Positions 46,045 to 56,705 of a DNA stretch of 62,628 nt are shown here, piece after piece. The stretch comes from an uncultured Alphaproteobacteria bacterium (GTDB taxonomy: Bacteria; Pseudomonadota; Alphaproteobacteria; HIMB59; GCA-002718135), in NCBI GenBank assembly GCA_902580765.1, contig CACHLW010000007.1, forward strand, positions 1 to 62,628, given 5' to 3'. The first letter of the stretch is position 1; each line of letters begins with the position of its first letter. The notes beneath the pieces are model-generated. The model was given only the letters and a program-made list of their open reading frames with translations. It did no database searches and had not been told where the DNA came from. The translations under genes were made by a program, and so were the position numbers.

Positions 46045-47274
46045 TTAAATAACTTCCATATCCATGCTATTCAACCATATTTGGAAGGGATCTTCCAAAA
46101 TATCGCTAAAATCTTTGAGTAATTTTGCCGCAACGGCACCATCTAGTGATCTATGATCTGCTGAAATAGTAGATTTCATTGTATGTCCTATTTCAATACT
46201 GCCAGAGTTCACAACAGGTTTTTCAATTATAGATCCAATTGCAATAATACTTGATTGTGGCGGATTAATAATTGCTTGAAATTCTGTGATTCCAAACATG
46301 CCTAAGTTTGAGATAGTTATAGATCCTCCACTATATTCTTCTGGTAATAATTTATTTTGATTAGCTTTTTTTACTAATGATTTAATTTCTGTTGAGATTT
46401 CAGCTAATCCTTTTGTATCGGCTTCTTTAACAATAGGTGTAATCAATCCTTCTTTTAACGCTACCGCTATTGCAATATCGATATTTTTATATTGATGAAT
46501 TTTACCATTCACCCAAGAAATATTTGTTTCTGGATTTTTCGCTATTGCCATTGCACATGCTTTTACAATGAGATCATTAAACGAGATTTTGATATTACTA
46601 TTTGAATTTATTTTTTTTCTTAAATTTATTAGCTTATCCATTCTTGTTTCAATTGTAAGATAAAAATGTGGAACCTCATTTTTTGTTTGTGTTGTTCTTT
46701 CAGCAATTATTTTTCTAATACTAGATGGCTCAATTACAGAAATATTTTCATCATTGATATGAAGTTCAAAATTTTGAATATCTTTTTTTATTATCCTACC
46801 ATCAGGTCCAGACCCTTTAATAAGATTTAGATCAATATTGTTATCTTTCGAAAATTTTTTAACAAACGGTGAAGCAAAATTAGTATTTTGTTTAGTATTT
46901 GAATCTTTACTTCTTTCTATTATTTGACTGTTATCTACTTCAGTATTTACTTTAGATGTTTCTGAAACTTCATTTTTTTCTTCACTGCTTACAGTTTGAT
47001 CTTTATCATTATAATCTTCTAATCTTTCATCTTTGTTACCATTGATTAGAGCAATGACAGAATTAACAGCAATTTGTTTATCTGGTGTTGTATCAATTAA
47101 ATGTGTAATTTCTCCCTCATCAACTGCCTCAACTTCCATTGTTGCTTTATCTGTTTCAATTTCAGCTAATATATCTCCAGCTGAAACAGTATCGCCAATA
47201 TTAACTAGCCACTTATTGATTACACCCTCTGACATTGTGGGTGATAATGCTGGCATTAAAACTTTAATTGCCAT
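46045..47274 (-). CDS. pdhC: Pyruvate dehydrogenase E2 (dihydrolipoamide acetyltransferase)
   Basis: Core of the pyruvate dehydrogenase complex; transfers the acetyl group to CoA. The 409-aa protein has one lipoyl domain (lysine in [18 protein letters not shown]), an E1/E3-binding domain at about 135-170 ([29 protein letters not shown]) and a catalytic domain ending in [19 protein letters not shown] with the active-site histidine and aspartate. One base separates it from pdhB. Confidence 0.96.
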   Translation of the reverse strand: MAIKVLMPALSPTMSEGVINKWLVNIGDTVSAGDILAEIETDKATMEVEAVDEGEITHLIDTTPDKQIAVNSVIALINGNKDERLEDYNDKDQTVSSEEKNEVSETSKVNTEVDNSQIIERSKDSNTKQNTNFASPFVKKFSKDNNIDLNLIKGSGPDGRIIKKDIQNFELHINDENISVIEPSSIRKIIAERTTQTKNEVPHFYLTIETRMDKLINLRKKINSNSNIKISFNDLIVKACAMAIAKNPETNISWVNGKIHQYKNIDIAIAVALKEGLITPIVKEADTKGLAEISTEIKSLVKKANQNKLLPEEYSGGSITISNLGMFGITEFQAIINPPQSSIIAIGSIIEKPVVNSGSIEIGHTMKSTISADHRSLDGAVAAKLLKDFSDILEDPFQIWLNSMDMEVI

Positions 47275-48654
47275 TTATTTTATATAACTTACTTTTTTTG
47301 CAGCATTTATAATATCATCAACTTGAGGAAGATATAATTTTTCTAAGCTCAATGCGTATGGCATAGGAACATCCGCACTATTAACTTTTATCACTGGTGA
47401 GTCTAAATAATCAAATGCATCCCTTTGAACAATATTTGCAATTTCAGAACCAATACTACCAAATGGCCATGACTCTTCGACAGTGATTAATCTATTAGTT
47501 TTTTTAACTGAATTTAAAATTGTTTCTGTATCCAAAGGTCGTAAAGTTTGTAAATCAATAATTTCTATATCTAAATTGTATTCCTCTTTTAGTCTTAATG
47601 CAGCTTCTTTTGATTTCTGCAACATTATTGAATACGTTACGATTGTTAAATCTTTACCTTCTTTTTCTATATTTGCTTTTCCAATTGGTATTGAGAAGTT
47701 AATGTCATTATTAACGGGACCTTTTAATCCATAAAGAATTTCATTTTCTAGAAAAATTACGGGATTTGGATCTGATATTGCAGATCTTAATAAACCTTTT
47801 GCGTTATAAGGAGTAGATGGCGCAATGACTTTTAAACCTGGCACTTGAGAATACCAGGAAGAAAAATCCTGACTATGTTGTGCAGCAACTTGAGCCGCAG
47901 CACCATTAGGTCCTCTGAAAACAATAGGACAGTTAATTTGTCCTCCAGACATGTAAAGTGTTTTAGCTGCTGAATTTATTATTTGATCAATTGCTTGCAT
48001 AGAAAAATTAAAGGTCATAAATTCTAAAATTGGTCTCAACCCCTTAAATGCTGCACCAACAGCTAATCCAGTGAAACCATGTTCGGAAATAGGAGTATCT
48101 AATACTCTTTCTTTGCCAAATTCCTGAAGAAGACCTTGCGTTACTTTATACGCACCTTGATACTCGGCAACTTCTTCTCCCAATATGAAAACTTTATTAT
48201 CTTTTCTCATTTCTTCAGCCATAGTGTCTCTTAGTGCTTGACGCATGGTAATTTCTTCTGAGCTTAAATTTGTATCTTCTTCTATATTAGGTGATGGTGT
48301 ATCGATTATATTATCTTTCTTTGTCTCAAATTTTGTCTCAATATTTTTTTCAATTTTCTTTTCTTCAATCACTTTTTCTACGGGAGCTTCTTTTTTTACT
48401 TCAACTTTTTCATTTGGATCACCAATAATAGCTATAGCTTTATTTACTGGAATATTCGCCTCACCTTCTTTAAATAAAAGATCTAGAACAACACCTTCAT
48501 CTACCGCTTCTACCTCCATTGTTGCTTTGTCAGTTTCAATTTCTGCAATCAAATCACCAGCTTTAACAGTATCCCCTTTTTTAATTAACCACTTAGACAG
48601 ATTACCCTCAGTCATTGTTGGAGATAATGCAGGCATTAAAATTTCTGTGCTCAT
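47275..48654 (-). CDS. pdhB: Pyruvate dehydrogenase E1 beta with N-terminal lipoyl domain
   Basis: Beta subunit of the thiamine-dependent decarboxylase. Residues 1-80 are a lipoyl domain ([20 protein letters not shown]) as in other alphaproteobacteria, joined by a charged linker ([19 protein letters not shown]) to the transketolase-like domain ([40 protein letters not shown]). It lies three bases after pdhA. At 459 aa the length fits the lipoylated form. Confidence 0.96.
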   Translation of the reverse strand: MSTEILMPALSPTMTEGNLSKWLIKKGDTVKAGDLIAEIETDKATMEVEAVDEGVVLDLLFKEGEANIPVNKAIAIIGDPNEKVEVKKEAPVEKVIEEKKIEKNIETKFETKKDNIIDTPSPNIEEDTNLSSEEITMRQALRDTMAEEMRKDNKVFILGEEVAEYQGAYKVTQGLLQEFGKERVLDTPISEHGFTGLAVGAAFKGLRPILEFMTFNFSMQAIDQIINSAAKTLYMSGGQINCPIVFRGPNGAAAQVAAQHSQDFSSWYSQVPGLKVIAPSTPYNAKGLLRSAISDPNPVIFLENEILYGLKGPVNNDINFSIPIGKANIEKEGKDLTIVTYSIMLQKSKEAALRLKEEYNLDIEIIDLQTLRPLDTETILNSVKKTNRLITVEESWPFGSIGSEIANIVQRDAFDYLDSPVIKVNSADVPMPYALSLEKLYLPQVDDIINAAKKVSYIK

Positions 48655-48657
48655 AAT

Positions 48658-49620
48658 TTATAAATAAACGTCCGTATAAAGCTCACTGTCCTTTGGAAAA
48701 GGACTATTAGTTGCAAATTCAGCAGCTTTTTTTATTTCTTCTAAAGTATCTTTATTAATTTTTTCAATTTCATCATTAGTTGCAATTTTTTTCTTTAAAA
48801 TTTCTGCTTTAACTATTTCAATTGGATCAGTTTGCTTATAGTTATCTAATTCTTCTTTCGTTCTATATTTTGCAGGATCTGACATTGAATGTCCTCTATA
48901 TCGATATGTTTGTACTTCAAGAATATAAGGTCCATTACCTTCTCTGACATACTTACCTGCTTTATCTGCCGCTTCTATAACAGCGAAAACATTCATCCCA
49001 TCTACTTTCTCACCAGGAATACCAAAAGCCTCTCCTCTTTTATATAAATCTAATCCAGCTGCTGCTCTATCTACAGATGTACCCATTCCATATTTATTAT
49101 TTTCAATAATATATAAAACAGGAAGCTTCCATAAAGCAGCTAAATTAAAAGCTTCAAAAACTTGTCCATTATTCATTGCTCCATCACCAATATATGTTCT
49201 GCATATATTTTTTTCTCCATTATATTTATGTGTGAATGCTATACCTGTTCCAATTGGTACTTGAGCTCCTACAATACCATGACCGCCATAAAAATTATTT
49301 TCCTTAGAGAACATATGCATGGAACCACCCTTACCTGCTGAATAACCATCTTCTCTACCAGTCAATTCAGCCATAATACGTTTTGGATCTAATCCCCTAG
49401 CAATCATATGGCCATGATCTCTATAAGTTGTTACAACTGAGTCATTCTTATCAATTGTCATTAAAATCCCAACAACAACAGCTTCTTGACCAATATACAA
49501 ATGACAAAAACCACCTATTTTACCCATTCCGTAAAGTTGAGCTGCTCTTTCCTCAAATCTTCTAATTTTGAGCATAAAAGAATACATTTTAATGTAATCG
49601 GCTTTTTGAAGTTTCTTCAT
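48658..49620 (-). CDS. pdhA: Pyruvate dehydrogenase E1 alpha
   Basis: Thiamine-pyrophosphate-binding subunit that decarboxylates pyruvate. The 320-aa protein has RRFEERAAQLYGMGKIGGFC, the TPP motif GDGAMNNGQVFEAFNLAALW and the regulatory loop-type RYRGHSMSDPAKYR. First gene of pdhABC-lipA, with its own apparent promoter in the 50-base gap behind ftsB. Confidence 0.97.
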   Translation of the reverse strand: MKKLQKADYIKMYSFMLKIRRFEERAAQLYGMGKIGGFCHLYIGQEAVVVGILMTIDKNDSVVTTYRDHGHMIARGLDPKRIMAELTGREDGYSAGKGGSMHMFSKENNFYGGHGIVGAQVPIGTGIAFTHKYNGEKNICRTYIGDGAMNNGQVFEAFNLAALWKLPVLYIIENNKYGMGTSVDRAAAGLDLYKRGEAFGIPGEKVDGMNVFAVIEAADKAGKYVREGNGPYILEVQTYRYRGHSMSDPAKYRTKEELDNYKQTDPIEIVKAEILKKKIATNDEIEKINKDTLEEIKKAAEFATNSPFPKDSELYTDVYL

Positions 49621-49633
49621 ATGATAATCTTTA

Positions 49634-49660
49634 ATTATAATTAGGGTGATTTTTTGTCAA
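49634..49660 (-). promoter_or_regulatory. Putative promoter of the pdhABC operon
   Basis: On the minus strand a perfect TTGACA (49655-49660) is followed, after 15 bases, by a perfect TATAAT (49634-49639), 13 bases before the pdhA ATG. Both hexamers match the sigma-70 consensus exactly. The spacer is short, and shifting to TAATTA gives 17. The leader would be only a few bases long and has no Shine-Dalgarno sequence. Confidence 0.5.
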
Positions 49661-49670
49661 ATAAATCAAT

Positions 49671-49982
49671 CTATTCTATAATTATAACTGTTTCGTTTTC
49701 TGAAGTAAATCCTGTAACTTTCCTAAATGTCTCATCTAAATAGTCCAAATCTATAGTATTTGGTTGTAATCTTTTAATTCTATCTAGGTAAAATTCATTT
49801 TCTTTTTTTAAGGACAGATATTGTCCATTGTATTGAGCATTAACATTTTTAAGACTAAAATATTTCAGTAATCCCCTCTCACCATTTATAAGAAAATAGA
49901 GAAGATAAACAAATAGAAAAAAAGTAAACAAAAAAGATAAATAGAAATAAAATTTATTTTTTAAAACTAAAGATTTATTCAT
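49671..49982 (-). CDS. FtsB/DivIC-type septum formation initiator
   Basis: A 103-aa single-pass membrane protein: a membrane helix (FYFYLSFLFTFFLFVYLLYF) followed by GERGLLKYFSLKN and a coiled coil (GQYLSLKKENEFYLDRIKRL), the FtsB/DivIC layout with the family glycine-leucine motif. It would bridge FtsQ and FtsL in the divisome. The eno-ftsB-pdhA order is conserved in alphaproteobacteria. Confidence 0.85.
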   Translation of the reverse strand: MNKSLVLKNKFYFYLSFLFTFFLFVYLLYFLINGERGLLKYFSLKNVNAQYNGQYLSLKKENEFYLDRIKRLQPNTIDLDYLDETFRKVTGFTSENETVIIIE

Positions 49983-50021
49983 TTATTATACAAATAGCAT
50001 ATTTAAGATCGAAACTGTCAA

Positions 50022-51302
50022 TTATTTATTATTTAAGATAGATGATCCAGCATAATTTGCTTTACCTTGTAATGCTTCTTCAATTCTTAACAATTGATTA
50101 TATTTTGCTGTTCTATCTGTTCTCGATAATGATCCTGTTTTAATTTGACCTGCTGAAACACCAACTGATAAATCAGCAATCGTCGTATCTTCAGTCTCAC
50201 CAGAACGATGTGAAATTATAGTAGTGAAATTATTTTCTTTTGCTAATTTAATCGACTCCAAAGTTTCTTTTAGTGTACCTATTTGATTTACTTTAACTAA
50301 AATAGAATTACCCGCACCCTCTGCAATACCTTTTTGTAATCTTTTTTTGTTTGTAACAAATAAATCATCACCAACTAACTGAACTTTTTTTCCTATTGTT
50401 GATGTTAAATTTGACCAACCATCCCAATCATCCTCTGACATTCCATCTTCAATAGAATAAATTGGATAAGCATTTACCAATTTCTCCAGATATTTAATCA
50501 TCTCATCAGAAGACAAAACAATTTTTTCTCCCTGTAAATCATATTTATTATTTTTGTAAAATTCAGTTGAGGCAACATCAAGTGAAAGATAAATATCCTT
50601 TCCAGGTTTAAAACCTGCATCCTCCACTGATTTCAAAACTGTTTCTATGACTTCACTAGAACTATTTATGTTAGGAGCAAATCCACCTTCATCACCAACA
50701 TTTGTGTTTAAGCCTTTTGATTTTAAAAGTGATTTTAATGAATGAAATATTTCGCAACCATATTGAAGTGCATCTGAAAAATTATTTGCACCTATAGGAG
50801 CAACCATAAATTCTTGAATATCAACGTCGTTATCTGCATGTGATCCTCCATTAATAATGTTCATCATTGGAACTGGAAGACTCATTGTATGCTCCTTACC
50901 AAGAAAAGAATATAATTCATGACCTTCAGAGGAAGCTAAACATTTTGCAAAAGCTAAGCTTGCAGCAAGAGTTGCATTAGCACCTAAATTTGATTTATTT
51001 TCCGTACCATCTAGTTCTAATAAAAAATCATCAAAAGAAGAAATATCTTCAAATGATTTTCCAACTAGTTCATTAGAAATTGTATCATTAATATTTCCTA
51101 CCGCTTTCAAAACTCCTTTACCTATATATTTGGACTTATCATTATCTCGCAATTCTAGAGCCTCATGCACTCCAGTAGATGCTCCACTTGGAACCGCAGC
51201 TCTTCCAAATGTAGAATTTTCAAATTCTATATCACATTCAACAGTAGGATTTCCTCTACTATCTATTATTTGTCTTGCTTTTATATTAGTTATTTTAGGC
51301 AT
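50022..51302 (-). CDS. eno: Enolase
   Basis: Interconverts 2-phosphoglycerate and phosphoenolpyruvate in glycolysis and gluconeogenesis. The 426-aa protein has [56 protein letters not shown] and [17 protein letters not shown]. It overlaps kdsA by 8 bases. Together with tpiA nearby it supplies triose metabolism. Confidence 0.98.
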   Translation of the reverse strand: MPKITNIKARQIIDSRGNPTVECDIEFENSTFGRAAVPSGASTGVHEALELRDNDKSKYIGKGVLKAVGNINDTISNELVGKSFEDISSFDDFLLELDGTENKSNLGANATLAASLAFAKCLASSEGHELYSFLGKEHTMSLPVPMMNIINGGSHADNDVDIQEFMVAPIGANNFSDALQYGCEIFHSLKSLLKSKGLNTNVGDEGGFAPNINSSSEVIETVLKSVEDAGFKPGKDIYLSLDVASTEFYKNNKYDLQGEKIVLSSDEMIKYLEKLVNAYPIYSIEDGMSEDDWDGWSNLTSTIGKKVQLVGDDLFVTNKKRLQKGIAEGAGNSILVKVNQIGTLKETLESIKLAKENNFTTIISHRSGETEDTTIADLSVGVSAGQIKTGSLSRTDRTAKYNQLLRIEEALQGKANYAGSSILNNK

Positions 51303-52125
51303 TGTTTTTCGCTATATCATCAAATTTTTTAAGTTGAACTAATAAATTTTTTAAATCTTTTATATAAATCATGTTTGGTCCATCACTAGGAGCATTATCC
51401 GGATCATTATGTGTTTCTAAAAATAAACCAGCTACACCAATAGATATAGCAGCTTTGCATAAAGAAGGGATATGTTCTCTTTGACCACCACTTTTATCAC
51501 CCAAACCTCCTGGTTGTTGCACAGAATGAGTTGCATCAAAAATTACAGGATACTTATATTTTTTCATGATATCTAAACCTTTAAAATCATTAACAAGTGT
51601 ATTGTAACCAAAAGATGTTCCTCTTTCAGTGATCATTATGTTTTTATTATTTGTAGTTTCTATCTTTGTAAAAATATTTTTTACATCATTTGGTGATAAA
51701 AATTGACCTTTTTTTACATTAATAATTTTATTTGTATTACCTGCAGCTAATAATAAATCTGTTTGACGGCATAGAAACGCAGGAATTTGAATAATATCGA
51801 TAATACTATCTTTTTTTAATTGATTACATTGCTCTTCATTATGAACATCTGTTAAAATTGGTAAATTAAAATTAGTTTTAATTTTTTCAAAGATTTTTAA
51901 TGCGTCATCGAGTTTTATACCTCTATCACTTTTAATACTTGATCGATTTGCCTTATCAAAGCTAGATTTAAAAATTAAATTAATACCAACATCATCACAT
52001 ATCTTACATAGCTCTTCTGCAATCATCAGTGAGTGACTTTCGTTTTCTATTACGCATGGACCAGCAATTAAAACAAATTGAGAATTATTTGAGATAGAAT
52101 AATCTTTTAAATTAATATTAATCAT
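51295..52125 (-). CDS. kdsA: 3-deoxy-8-phosphooctulonate synthase
   Basis: Makes Kdo 8-phosphate from arabinose 5-phosphate and phosphoenolpyruvate for the LPS inner core. The 276-aa TIM-barrel protein shows [50 protein letters not shown] and [12 protein letters not shown]. Its presence implies a Kdo-containing outer membrane. Its start overlaps pyrG by 8 bases. Confidence 0.97.
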   Translation of the reverse strand: MININLKDYSISNNSQFVLIAGPCVIENESHSLMIAEELCKICDDVGINLIFKSSFDKANRSSIKSDRGIKLDDALKIFEKIKTNFNLPILTDVHNEEQCNQLKKDSIIDIIQIPAFLCRQTDLLLAAGNTNKIINVKKGQFLSPNDVKNIFTKIETTNNKNIMITERGTSFGYNTLVNDFKGLDIMKKYKYPVIFDATHSVQQPGGLGDKSGGQREHIPSLCKAAISIGVAGLFLETHNDPDNAPSDGPNMIYIKDLKNLLVQLKKFDDIAKNNA

Positions 52126-53731
52126 TAATTGCAGCCTTTATAAATGATACAAAAAGAGGGTGTGGATCTAATGGTCTTGATTTCAACTCTGGATGAAATT
52201 GAACGCCTATAAACCATTTATGTTTTTTACTCTCGAGTACTTCAGGCAATAATCCATCTGGCGACATACCGCTGAAATAATAACCTTTGTTTTCAAATTT
52301 AGATAGAAATTTCTGATTTACTTCGTATCTATGTCTGTGTCTCTCACTAATTACTCTATTTTTATAAATCGAAAAGATTTTTGAATTTTTTTTCAAAATA
52401 GCTTTGTATGCTCCAAGACGCATCGTTCCACCCTTATCACTATTTTTGTCTCTTTTTTCAATCTTGTTTTTATTTACCCATTCTGTCATTAATCCTACAA
52501 CTGATTTAGTAGTTTTCTTAAATTCTGAAGAGTGAGCATTTTTAATTTTGAGAACATTTTGTGCTATTTCAATAACTGCTAACTGCATTCCAAGACATAT
52601 TCCAAAAAAAGGAATATTGTTTTCTCTCGCGTATTTGATAGCACTAATTTTTCCATTAATACCACGAATACCAAAACCACCCGGAATTAGAATTCCATGA
52701 CAACCTTTTAATTTTTTTATTAAACTAGCGTTGTTTTCTTTTTCAGAATTAATCCATTGAATATCTACATCGGCAGAATTTTCTATACCTCCGTGAACCA
52801 ATGCTTCATTAAGTGATTTATAACTATCCTTAAGATTTGTGTATTTTCCTACTACTGCAATTTTTACTTTATGTTTTCTATTTTTAATTTTTTTTTGAAG
52901 ATCGATCCAAGGCTTTAAATTTAGTTTATGATTTTTTGGTTTATAACCCAATTGTTTAAGGAGAGCTTCATCCAAACCATATTTAGAGTATAATGAAGGA
53001 ACTTCATAAATTGATTTAGCATTCAATGCAGGAATTACTGACTCTTTTTTAACATTACAAAATAAAGATATTTTAGAAATTGAATCATTATCTATTGGTT
53101 GTTCAGATCTACACATAATTATATCTGGCTGAATACCAGCATTGAGAAGTTCTTTAACTGAATGTTGAGTAGGTTTCGTTTTTAACTCACCTGCTGAACT
53201 TAAATATGGAATATAAGTCATATGAATTAATGCTGATGAAATATTTTTATCATTTCTAATTTGTCTTATTGCTTCTAAAAAAGGTAGGGATTCAATATCT
53301 CCAACTGTTCCCCCTATTTCATAAATTGCGATATCTTCATTTTTTAAATCACTATTAATAAATGATTTTATTTCATTGGTAACATGAGGAATTACCTGAA
53401 TTGTTGAACCAAGGTAATCTCCCTTTCTTTCTTTTAGAAGAACATTGGAATAAATCTTACCTGACGACACGCTATCTGATTGTTTAGCTGATTGATTTGT
53501 GAATCTTTCGTAATGACCCAGATCTAAATCTGTTTCTGCACCATCATCAGTAACATAAACTTCTCCATGTTGATATGGACTCATTGTTCCTGGATCCACA
53601 TTTAAATACGGATCTAACTTTCTTATCCTTACTTTAAATTTTCTACTTTTTAGAAGAGTTGCTAGAGAAGCTGAGGCTATACCTTTTCCAAGAGATGATG
53701 CGACGCCACCCGTAATAAAAACAAAATGCAT
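52118..53731 (-). CDS. pyrG: CTP synthase
   Basis: Aminates UTP to CTP with glutamine. The 537-aa protein has the synthetase domain (FVFITGGVASSLGKGIASAS, YLNVDPGTMSPYQHGEV) and the glutamine amidotransferase domain with catalytic cysteine in FFGICLGMQ and histidine in GVQFHPELKSRP. The pyrG-kdsA-eno order is common in proteobacteria. A GC-richer ACGG-AATA-CCGT inverted repeat lies within a few bases upstream of its ATG. Confidence 0.98.
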   Translation of the reverse strand: MHFVFITGGVASSLGKGIASASLATLLKSRKFKVRIRKLDPYLNVDPGTMSPYQHGEVYVTDDGAETDLDLGHYERFTNQSAKQSDSVSSGKIYSNVLLKERKGDYLGSTIQVIPHVTNEIKSFINSDLKNEDIAIYEIGGTVGDIESLPFLEAIRQIRNDKNISSALIHMTYIPYLSSAGELKTKPTQHSVKELLNAGIQPDIIMCRSEQPIDNDSISKISLFCNVKKESVIPALNAKSIYEVPSLYSKYGLDEALLKQLGYKPKNHKLNLKPWIDLQKKIKNRKHKVKIAVVGKYTNLKDSYKSLNEALVHGGIENSADVDIQWINSEKENNASLIKKLKGCHGILIPGGFGIRGINGKISAIKYARENNIPFFGICLGMQLAVIEIAQNVLKIKNAHSSEFKKTTKSVVGLMTEWVNKNKIEKRDKNSDKGGTMRLGAYKAILKKNSKIFSIYKNRVISERHRHRYEVNQKFLSKFENKGYYFSGMSPDGLLPEVLESKKHKWFIGVQFHPELKSRPLDPHPLFVSFIKAAIND

Positions 53732-53761
53732 TACGGAATACCGTGATACATAATAGAACTT

Positions 53762-53770
53762 ATTATAGCA
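53762..53770 (-). promoter_or_regulatory. Putative extended -10 promoter of pyrG
   Basis: On the minus strand TTGCTATAAT gives a TGnTATAAT extended -10 element 31 bases before the pyrG ATG, in the 47-base gap after secG. No -35 match is evident, which is acceptable for extended -10 promoters. The short repeat ACGGTATTCCGT lies between it and the start codon. Confidence 0.4.
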
Positions 53771-53778
53771 AGATATTA

Positions 53779-54084
53779 TTAATTATTTTCTGGTATAGAT
53801 GGTTCTTCTGAAGTTTCTTCATTGTTAATTGAAGGAAGTGATTCTAAAACATTGCGATCTGAGCCTATTGAGGCGGTAATTGTAAGAACAATACTCATAA
53901 TCATGAACAAACCAGCAGTTATTGCAGTTAGCCTAGAAAGTAGGTTTGCAGTACCTCGCGCTGACATTAATCCAGTTGAAGTTCCACCACCAAGGCCCAG
54001 GCTATCGTTATCAGAACCTTGTAATAAAACTAATATAACCAAAGCAATCGCAAGTATCAGCTGGATTATTACTAATGTTGTCAT
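53779..54084 (-). CDS. secG: Preprotein translocase subunit SecG
   Basis: Accessory subunit of the SecYEG channel. The 101-aa protein has two hydrophobic segments (LVIIQLILAIALVILVLLQG; LLSRLTAITAGLFMIMSIVL), the glycine-rich loop SLGLGGGTSTGLMSARGTAN and an acidic tail. It sits between tpiA and pyrG, the usual alphaproteobacterial location. Confidence 0.95.
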   Translation of the reverse strand: MTTLVIIQLILAIALVILVLLQGSDNDSLGLGGGTSTGLMSARGTANLLSRLTAITAGLFMIMSIVLTITASIGSDRNVLESLPSINNEETSEEPSIPENN

Positions 54085-54091
54085 GATTGCG

Positions 54092-54119
54092 CTTATATTA
54101 AATTGATTTTATTTATCAA
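54092..54119 (-). promoter_or_regulatory. Putative promoter of secG
   Basis: On the minus strand TTGATA (54114-54119, overlapping the tpiA stop) is followed after 16 bases by TATAAG (54092-54097), about 8 bases before the secG ATG. It is a plausible but weak candidate in AT-rich DNA, and would again give a near-leaderless transcript. Confidence 0.3.
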
Positions 54120-54835
54120 GAAATAATTGTATTGAATTCATCAACTTTTAATGATGCACCACCAATTAAGCAGCCATCTACGTTACTTAATTCAGTAATT
54201 TCTTTTGAATTTGAGGACTTAACAGAACCTCCATAAAGAACCTTAAAACTTCTAAATTTAGTATCATAATTTTTAATTAGTTCATGTACTTGATTTATTT
54301 CATCTAAGGTCGGGGTTAATCCAGTTCCTATTGCCCAAACTGGCTCATAAGCAATTAAAGCATTTTGATGATTTGCTGAATTTGGAACACTATCTTTAAT
54401 TTGTGAAGATAAGATTTTTTCTGTTAAGTTGTTTTCTTTTTGCTCTAAGGTTTCGCCTATACAAATAACTGGAATAATATTTTCTTCAATTAGATTTGAA
54501 CTTTTAATATTTACATTATCATTAGTTTCAGAAAAGTATTGTCTTCGCTCAGAGTGTCCAACCAAACAAAAATCTATATTATTATCTTTCAACATTAAGG
54601 CAGATAATTCTCCAGTATAAGCACCTTCTTTATAAGAGGAAACATCTTGTGCTCCACAAAATAAGTTTTCATTATTTCCTTTTAGTGATTTTAAGTAAAT
54701 TGAAGGTGAGCAGATAATCGTACAATTATTAGAATTAACTTTTAATTTTTCATAATAATCTTTTAAAAATGAGGAATTTCCATTTAATTTCCAATTTGCA
54801 ATGAAAATTGAAGAATATTTATCAAGATTTACCAT
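54116..54835 (-). CDS. tpiA: Triosephosphate isomerase
   Basis: Interconverts dihydroxyacetone phosphate and glyceraldehyde 3-phosphate. The 239-aa protein has the N-terminal ANWKLNG lysine, the catalytic histidine in VGHSERRQYF, the catalytic glutamate in AYEPVWAIGTGLTPT and the phosphate-binding LYGGSVKSSNSKEI. First of the tpiA-secG-pyrG run and divergent from ppiD across 49 bases. Confidence 0.97.
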   Translation of the reverse strand: MVNLDKYSSIFIANWKLNGNSSFLKDYYEKLKVNSNNCTIICSPSIYLKSLKGNNENLFCGAQDVSSYKEGAYTGELSALMLKDNNIDFCLVGHSERRQYFSETNDNVNIKSSNLIEENIIPVICIGETLEQKENNLTEKILSSQIKDSVPNSANHQNALIAYEPVWAIGTGLTPTLDEINQVHELIKNYDTKFRSFKVLYGGSVKSSNSKEITELSNVDGCLIGGASLKVDEFNTIIS

Positions 54836-54884
54836 AATTACTTTTATTTATAGAAACTAATATTATAGAAGCAATAGAAATTTT

Positions 54885-56705
54885 ATGAGATTTTTTAGAA
54901 ATTCTTGGATTGGAATTGGTTTAGCTATTCTTTTTGGAGCTAGCTTGTTTTTCTTTAGAGGGCAAGCAAGATACTCAAATTTATTTAATTCTGATAATTT
55001 TGTAGCTGATATTTCTGGCACACCTATTTCAACTACAAAATTTATGCGTTCAATGGATATGAATATTAATCAATTTTCTCAAATGATTGGAAGTAAATTA
55101 ACTGGCGATCAGGTTAGAAACTTTCAAGTTCATCAAATTGCTCTTCAAAATTTAGTCAATAGCGCAGTCTTTGAAAATGAGTTTGATAAAATAAATTTTA
55201 TTTTAGATGACACCACAATTGCAAAAGAAACAAAAAGAAATTTTCCAGATCTCTACATAAACAATAAATTAGATGATGAAATATTGAATACTTTTTTAAG
55301 AAGACAAGGCTTGAAAATTGAGGATCTTGTTGATTTAATAGACTTTGAAACAAGGTCGATTGTATTTGATCAGCTTTTCTTTCAAAAAAATTATCCATTA
55401 GAGTTGCAAATAAATTTTAATAAGTATGATAATCAGAGTAGAGACATAGAGTTGCTTAAAATACCTTACGACGAAATCAAACTTGAAAACTATAGTAAAG
55501 ATCAAATTTCCAAAGATAATAATGAACTATTAGATTACTTTAATAATAACTCTGCTGCATATATGACAAAAGAAGAAAGAGATATTTCATACATATTAAT
55601 TAGCAAAAGTGATTATCGCAACAATTTTTCACCTTCAGAAAATAGTCTTAATGATTATTATAATAATAATAAAAACTTATTTATTAATCCAGAAGAGAGA
55701 AGTTTTAAACAATTTAATTTTAAATCAAAAGAAGAAGCAGATGATTTTAAAATAAAAGTTTCTGGAAAAACTAATGAAGAAATTATTAAATATGCAGAAG
55801 AAAATAATATAGTTTTTAATGATTTCAAAAATGTTGATAAAAATAAAGTTTTAGAACAACTTGCAAATGCAATATTTGAATTAGACAAAGGAAGTATGTC
55901 AGATGTAGTACAAACAACCTTGGCGTATCATATAATTATTTTGGATGAAATTTTCCCAGAAAAAGAATTAACATTTGATGAAGTGAAGAATGAAATAAAT
56001 AATACATTAATCAATTTTGAAGTAGATAATTACTTTAATGAATTAAAATCAAGCCTCGACCAACAAATACTTGATGGGTTTTCAATTAATGAAATAGCAG
56101 ATCAAAATAATCTGAAATTAATCATCAAGAAAAAAATTATTAATAATACTAACGAAGATGACCCTACTTTAAGTAACGTAATTTCATTTTCTTTTACACA
56201 AAATAAAGATTTTGTTAGTGATTTAGTAGATATTGATAATGATACTTCTTTTATTGTAAACATTGATGACATTTATCCGTCAAAAATAGAGAGTATTGAT
56301 AATATCTTTGACAGTGTTTTAAATGATTTTATTTTTACAAAAAAAACTGAACAAGCAGAAAATATTTTTGAAAATAATAAAGAGACCTTCACAGATATAA
56401 GTAAATTTTATGCAACTAATCCGGATAATTTAATTTTATCTTTAAAGACTAATGATGAATTACCAATATCTTTTAAACAAAAGATTTTTGAAACTGATAT
56501 TGATAAAGTAACTTTTGGATCAGATGAAAATGCTATTTATTTTGCTAATATTAAAAGTATAAAGATGCCTGAAGAAGGTGAAAATATATCAAATATTAAT
56601 TTAATAGGTGATTTGAAAACAGCATTTGGTAGTGAGATTATTAAGACAAAAGAAATTTCGTTCAATGATGAACTTATAAATGGTCTTTTATCTCAGTATA
56701 AATGA
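54885..56705 (+). CDS. ppiD: PpiD/SurA-like peptidyl-prolyl isomerase
   Basis: Membrane-anchored periplasmic folding factor. One N-terminal membrane helix (WIGIGLAILFGASLFFF) precedes a SurA-type helical domain (SMDMNINQFSQMIGSKLTGD), a parvulin-like rotamase region at about 240-370 (EERSFKQFNFKSKEEADDF, LDKGSMSDVVQTTLAYHIII) and a long C-terminal domain. The 606-aa length fits PpiD. It overlaps trpE by 4 bases (ATGA), the ppiD-trpE junction seen in other alphaproteobacteria. Confidence 0.88.
   Translation: MRFFRNSWIGIGLAILFGASLFFFRGQARYSNLFNSDNFVADISGTPISTTKFMRSMDMNINQFSQMIGSKLTGDQVRNFQVHQIALQNLVNSAVFENEFDKINFILDDTTIAKETKRNFPDLYINNKLDDEILNTFLRRQGLKIEDLVDLIDFETRSIVFDQLFFQKNYPLELQINFNKYDNQSRDIELLKIPYDEIKLENYSKDQISKDNNELLDYFNNNSAAYMTKEERDISYILISKSDYRNNFSPSENSLNDYYNNNKNLFINPEERSFKQFNFKSKEEADDFKIKVSGKTNEEIIKYAEENNIVFNDFKNVDKNKVLEQLANAIFELDKGSMSDVVQTTLAYHIIILDEIFPEKELTFDEVKNEINNTLINFEVDNYFNELKSSLDQQILDGFSINEIADQNNLKLIIKKKIINNTNEDDPTLSNVISFSFTQNKDFVSDLVDIDNDTSFIVNIDDIYPSKIESIDNIFDSVLNDFIFTKKTEQAENIFENNKETFTDISKFYATNPDNLILSLKTNDELPISFKQKIFETDIDKVTFGSDENAIYFANIKSIKMPEEGENISNINLIGDLKTAFGSEIIKTKEISFNDELINGLLSQYK

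Noticed and set aside
49985-50021. TTGACA upstream of ftsB as a promoter
   Set aside because: TTGACA at 50016-50021 (minus) has no -10 at a usable distance; the only TATAAT lies 25 bases on, against the start codon.
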